Source: CAVYWD01 sp963772225 (GTDB taxonomy: Bacteria > Myxococcota > Myxococcia > Myxococcales > UBA5297). Taken from it: DNA of 64,000 nt. Positions within the stretch are counted from its first letter, which is position 1; each line of letters begins with the position of its first letter. A program made the translations under genes and the position numbers. Below the pieces are notes generated by a model, which was not told the origin of the DNA, ran no database searches, and saw only the letters and a program-made list of their open reading frames with translations. Positions 61,647-64,000 of the stretch are shown here, piece by piece. Where the stretch lies: contig CAVYWD010000006.1 of assembly GCA_963772225.1 (NCBI GenBank), forward strand, positions 24,708 to 88,707. Reading direction: 5' to 3'.

Positions 61647-62510
61647 CTACTGGCGAGCGGGGACCTGTGGGACGCGAATGCGATCGAGCGGGCTCGTCAC
61701 ACTGGCGATATGGCGAGCGCTCACCTGGGTGTAGCGCGCCGTGGTGCGAATGGAGCTGTGGCCGAGCAGCACCTGGATGACCCGGATATCGGTGCCAGCC
61801 TCCAGCAGATGAGTCGCGAACGAATGGCGCAGCAGGTGCGGGTTCACCTTCTTTCGCAGCTTGGCCTTTCTCGCCGCGACGTCCAGCGCTTTGCGCACCG
61901 AGGCAGGCGTGAGCGGTCGGACCGCCTTTCGCCCCGGGAAGAGCCAGTCTCCCGCCGGACGCGCCTTCGCCCAGTAGCCGCGCAGGATCTCGAGCAGGCG
62001 CGGGCTGAGCATCACGTACCGGTCCTTCTTCCCCTTTCCCAGCCGCACGTGGATGAGCATCCGCTCGCTGTCGATGTCCTGGTGCTGAAGCCGGCAGGCC
62101 TCGCTGATGCGCAGCCCCGCGGCGTACGCCGTGATGGACACCACCGCCGGCGCCAAGCTCGCCGCCATCGCCGCATCGAGCAGACGCTCCACTTCCGAGA
62201 GGCTCAGGATGTCGGGCTTCTTGTGGGGCACCTTCGGCCACGGAATCTTGTTGGCGACGTCCTCGCGATCGAGCGTGACGGCGAACAGGAACTTGATTCC
62301 CGCGACGTGCATCTTCACCTTCTCAGCGCTCGCCCCCTGTCGAATCAAGTGCCCGAGGAAATCCTTGATCTCCGGGAGGCCCATGTCGGTCGGGGACCGC
62401 ATGTGGAAGCGCACCAGGTTGCAGCAGCACCGCAGGTACTCTGTCCGCGTCCCCGTCGCGAAGTTCTTGATTGCTAGATCCTGCTCCATCTTCTGGTACA
62501 ATCGGCCCAT
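61647..62510 (-). CDS. Tyrosine recombinase of the IS91-type element, copy 2
   Basis: A 287-residue intact integrase from ATG 62510 with AAGGAG upstream. Catalytic residues lie in AAGLRISEACRL, HLLRHSFATHLLEAG and LLGHSSIRTTARYTQVS. About 70% identical to copy 1 and, apart from one inserted base, identical to copy 3. It is the only intact gene of this element copy and could act in trans on the other element ends. Confidence 0.9.
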   Translation of the reverse strand: MGRLYQKMEQDLAIKNFATGTRTEYLRCCCNLVRFHMRSPTDMGLPEIKDFLGHLIRQGASAEKVKMHVAGIKFLFAVTLDREDVANKIPWPKVPHKKPDILSLSEVERLLDAAMAASLAPAVVSITAYAAGLRISEACRLQHQDIDSERMLIHVRLGKGKKDRYVMLSPRLLEILRGYWAKARPAGDWLFPGRKAVRPLTPASVRKALDVAARKAKLRKKVNPHLLRHSFATHLLEAGTDIRVIQVLLGHSSIRTTARYTQVSARHIASVTSPLDRIRVPQVPARQ

Positions 62511-62663
62511 CGCACTTCTCCTTGTGGTTCCGAGCGCCGGGAAATCCGACTCTCGGAGCCACAGGGTGAAGCCTCCCGACGGGTCCACCGACTTTCTGGA
62601 CCGCCCCTCTCAGCCGCCTCAGCCCGCATCTACTCCAGCTGCCGCGCAGCGGCTTCGTTCAAC

Positions 62664-62980
62664 TAGTCGGTGGGCAAGAGCCGCTCCAGGCGGTTCTCGA
62701 TCCACCGCGCCTGCGCCAGGCTCTGGCAAGTCGGGCAATGCCGGTTGCCGCACGAGCCGTAGAGGGCCTCGCGATGGCCGCATCGGTCGCATACCTCCAC
62801 CCGCCCGCCCAGGACCGGAGTCCGGCAAGCCTCGATGGCCCACATCGCCTTGCGCTGAGGCTCACTCAGCGCGTGGCGCTTCCGATAGGCCTCGCCATGG
62901 GCCCGAAAGATGTCGCCAACGGTCAGGCGAGGCCGCCCCGGCCCGGCGGCGCCGGGCGCGGGGTAGGCCGCGCAGATCAC
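62664..62980 (-). pseudogene. 5' fragment of IS91-family transposase, copy 3
   Basis: Same zinc-binding N terminus as copy 2, starting at GTG 62980 and ending at LERLLPTD, where the terminus of copy 2 (GTTGAACG) abuts. About 105 residues; nonfunctional. Confidence 0.85.
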
Positions 62981-62983
62981 CGG

Positions 62984-63848
62984 CTACTGGCGAGCGGGGA
63001 CCTGTGGGACGCGAATGCGATCGAGCGGGCTCGTCACACTGGCGATATGGCGAGCGCTCACCTGGGTGTAGCGCGCCGTGGTGCGAATGGAGCTGTGGCC
63101 GAGCAGCACCTGGATGACCCGGATATCGGTGCCAGCCTCCAGCAGATGAGTCGCGAACGAATGGCGCAGCAGGTGCGGGTTCACCTTCTTTCGCAGCTTG
63201 GCCTTTCTCGCCGCGACGTCCAGCGCTTTGCGCACCGAGGCAGGCGTGAGCGGTCGGACCGCCTTTCGCCCCGGGAAGAGCCAGTCTCCCGCCGGACGCG
63301 CCTTCGCCCAGTAGCCGCGCAGGATCTCGAGCAGGCGCGGGCTGAGCATCACGTACCGGTCCTTCTTCCCCTTTCCCAGCCGCACGTGGATGAGCATCCG
63401 CTCGCTGTCGATGTCCTGGTGCTGAAGCCGGCAGGCCTCGCTGATGCGCAGCCCCGCGGCGTACGCCGTGATGGACACCACCGCCGGCGCCAAGCTCGCC
63501 GCCATCGCCGCATCGAGCAGACGCTCCACTTCCGAGAGGCTCAGGATGTCGGGCTTCTTGTGGGGCACCTTCGGCCACGGAATCTTGTTGGCGACGTCCT
63601 CGCGATCGAGCGTGACGGCGAACAGGAACTTGATTCCCGCGACGTGCATCTTCACCTTCTCAGCGCTCGCCCCCTGTCGAATCAAGTGCCCGAGGAAATC
63701 CTTGATCTCCGGGAGGCCCATGTCGGTCGGGGACCGCATGTGGAAGCGCACCAGGTTGCAGCAGCACCGCAGGTACTCTGTCCGCGTCCCCGTCGCGAAG
63801 TTCTTGATTGCTAGAATCCTGCTCCATCTTCTGGTACAATCGGCCCAT
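62984..63848 (-). pseudogene. Tyrosine recombinase, copy 3, with frameshift
   Basis: Identical to copy 2 except for one extra A near 63814 (CTAGAATCC against CTAGATCC). It breaks the frame after MGRLYQKMEQD. From residue ~14 the correct frame resumes and is open to the end, so an internal or alternative start might still give a nearly full-length protein. A sequencing error in a repeated region is also possible. Confidence 0.8.
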
Positions 63849-64000
63849 CGCACTTCTCCTTGTGGTTCCGAGCGCCGGGAAATCCGACTCTCGGAGCCAC
63901 AGGGTGAAGCCTCCCGACGGGTCCACCGACTTTCTGGACCGCCCCTCTCAGCCGCCTCAGCCCGCATCTACTCCAGCTGCCGCGCAGCGGCTTCGTTCAA

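Larger units (their letters stand above)
61320..62663 (-). mobile_element. Tyrosine-recombinase/IS91-type element, copy 2 (truncated)
   Basis: Left terminus at 62663 (GTTGAACGAAGCCGCT on the minus strand); recombinase gene, then transposase broken after YFH by the RIT right end. Almost identical over ~1.34 kb to copy 3 next to it. Its terminus interrupts copy 3's transposase, so copy 2 inserted into copy 3 or arose with it by tandem transposition. Confidence 0.8.
62664..64000 (-). mobile_element. Tyrosine-recombinase/IS91-type element, copy 3 (truncated, runs off window)
   Basis: Repeats copy 2 at an offset of 1337-1338 bases. Its transposase is cut earlier, after LLPTD plus two bases, by the left terminus of copy 2. 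The window ends exactly at its own left terminus sequence CTTCGTTCAA, so a further unit may follow outside. Confidence 0.8.

Overview
The window is very GC-rich DNA in which genes on both strands carry the repertoire of a large-genome, predatory or soil-type deltaproteobacterial lineage, most likely Myxococcota. The indicators are an HRD-type Ser/Thr kinase with a C-terminal membrane anchor, a single-chain BC-BCCP-CT acyl-CoA carboxylase, a PUFA-synthase-like megasynthase, paired M16 peptidases, a membrane pyrophosphatase, chemotaxis remnants and many lipoproteins. This placement is inferred from gene content; no rRNA or tRNA gene was seen.

Layout. 0.3-3.3 kb: Ser/Thr kinase and a secreted Ca-binding-motif protein. 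3.3-6.0 kb: M20 hydrolase plus YgeW-type knotted carbamoyltransferase. Their metabolic partners (threonine-synthase-like enzyme, carbamate kinase, fold-II PLP enzyme) sit at 16.1-19.8 kb on the same strand. Between them lies about 8.6 kb flanked by a 714-bp direct repeat that contains the ends of a DUF2059 gene and the threonine synthase gene. The inserted segment carries a Tat-exported split-Soret-like cytochrome, a small Cys-rich protein, a YeiH-type transporter and a PhnD-like binding protein/histidine kinase/NtrC-type regulator set. 20-22.7 kb is a gene graveyard (histidine kinase, two chemoreceptors, an E2-type acyltransferase) around one intact cheW. 22.7-26.6 kb: VWA lipoprotein, methyltransferase remnant, B12-binding radical SAM enzyme, ferredoxin.

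26.7-44.1 kb is a leftward lipid/polyketide module: acyl-CoA dehydrogenase, a 3049-aa KS-AT-KS-(ACP)x5-KR-DH synthase, a phosphopantetheinyl transferase and a multidomain carboxylase. It could supply malonyl-CoA, activate the carrier domains and build a long-chain acyl product. All five carrier domains have Thr where Ser normally carries the prosthetic group. 45-54.5 kb is housekeeping and cell-envelope content: H+-pyrophosphatase, LON-domain protein, a mutY-M16-M16 operon and a sialidase-like/ricin-lectin lipoprotein.

54.8-64 kb is a nested mobile-element pile. Three 5' portions of a two-gene element (tyrosine recombinase plus IS91-type transposase) surround a recombinase-in-trio (RIT) element that sits at the same transposase codon on both sides. 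The RIT is itself interrupted by an IS4-like insertion sequence bounded by an exact 260-bp direct repeat.

Several otherwise well-conserved genes carry single-base frameshifts (NtrC regulator, carboxylase, PPTase, the third integrase copy). These may be real decay or sequencing errors, and are flagged individually.
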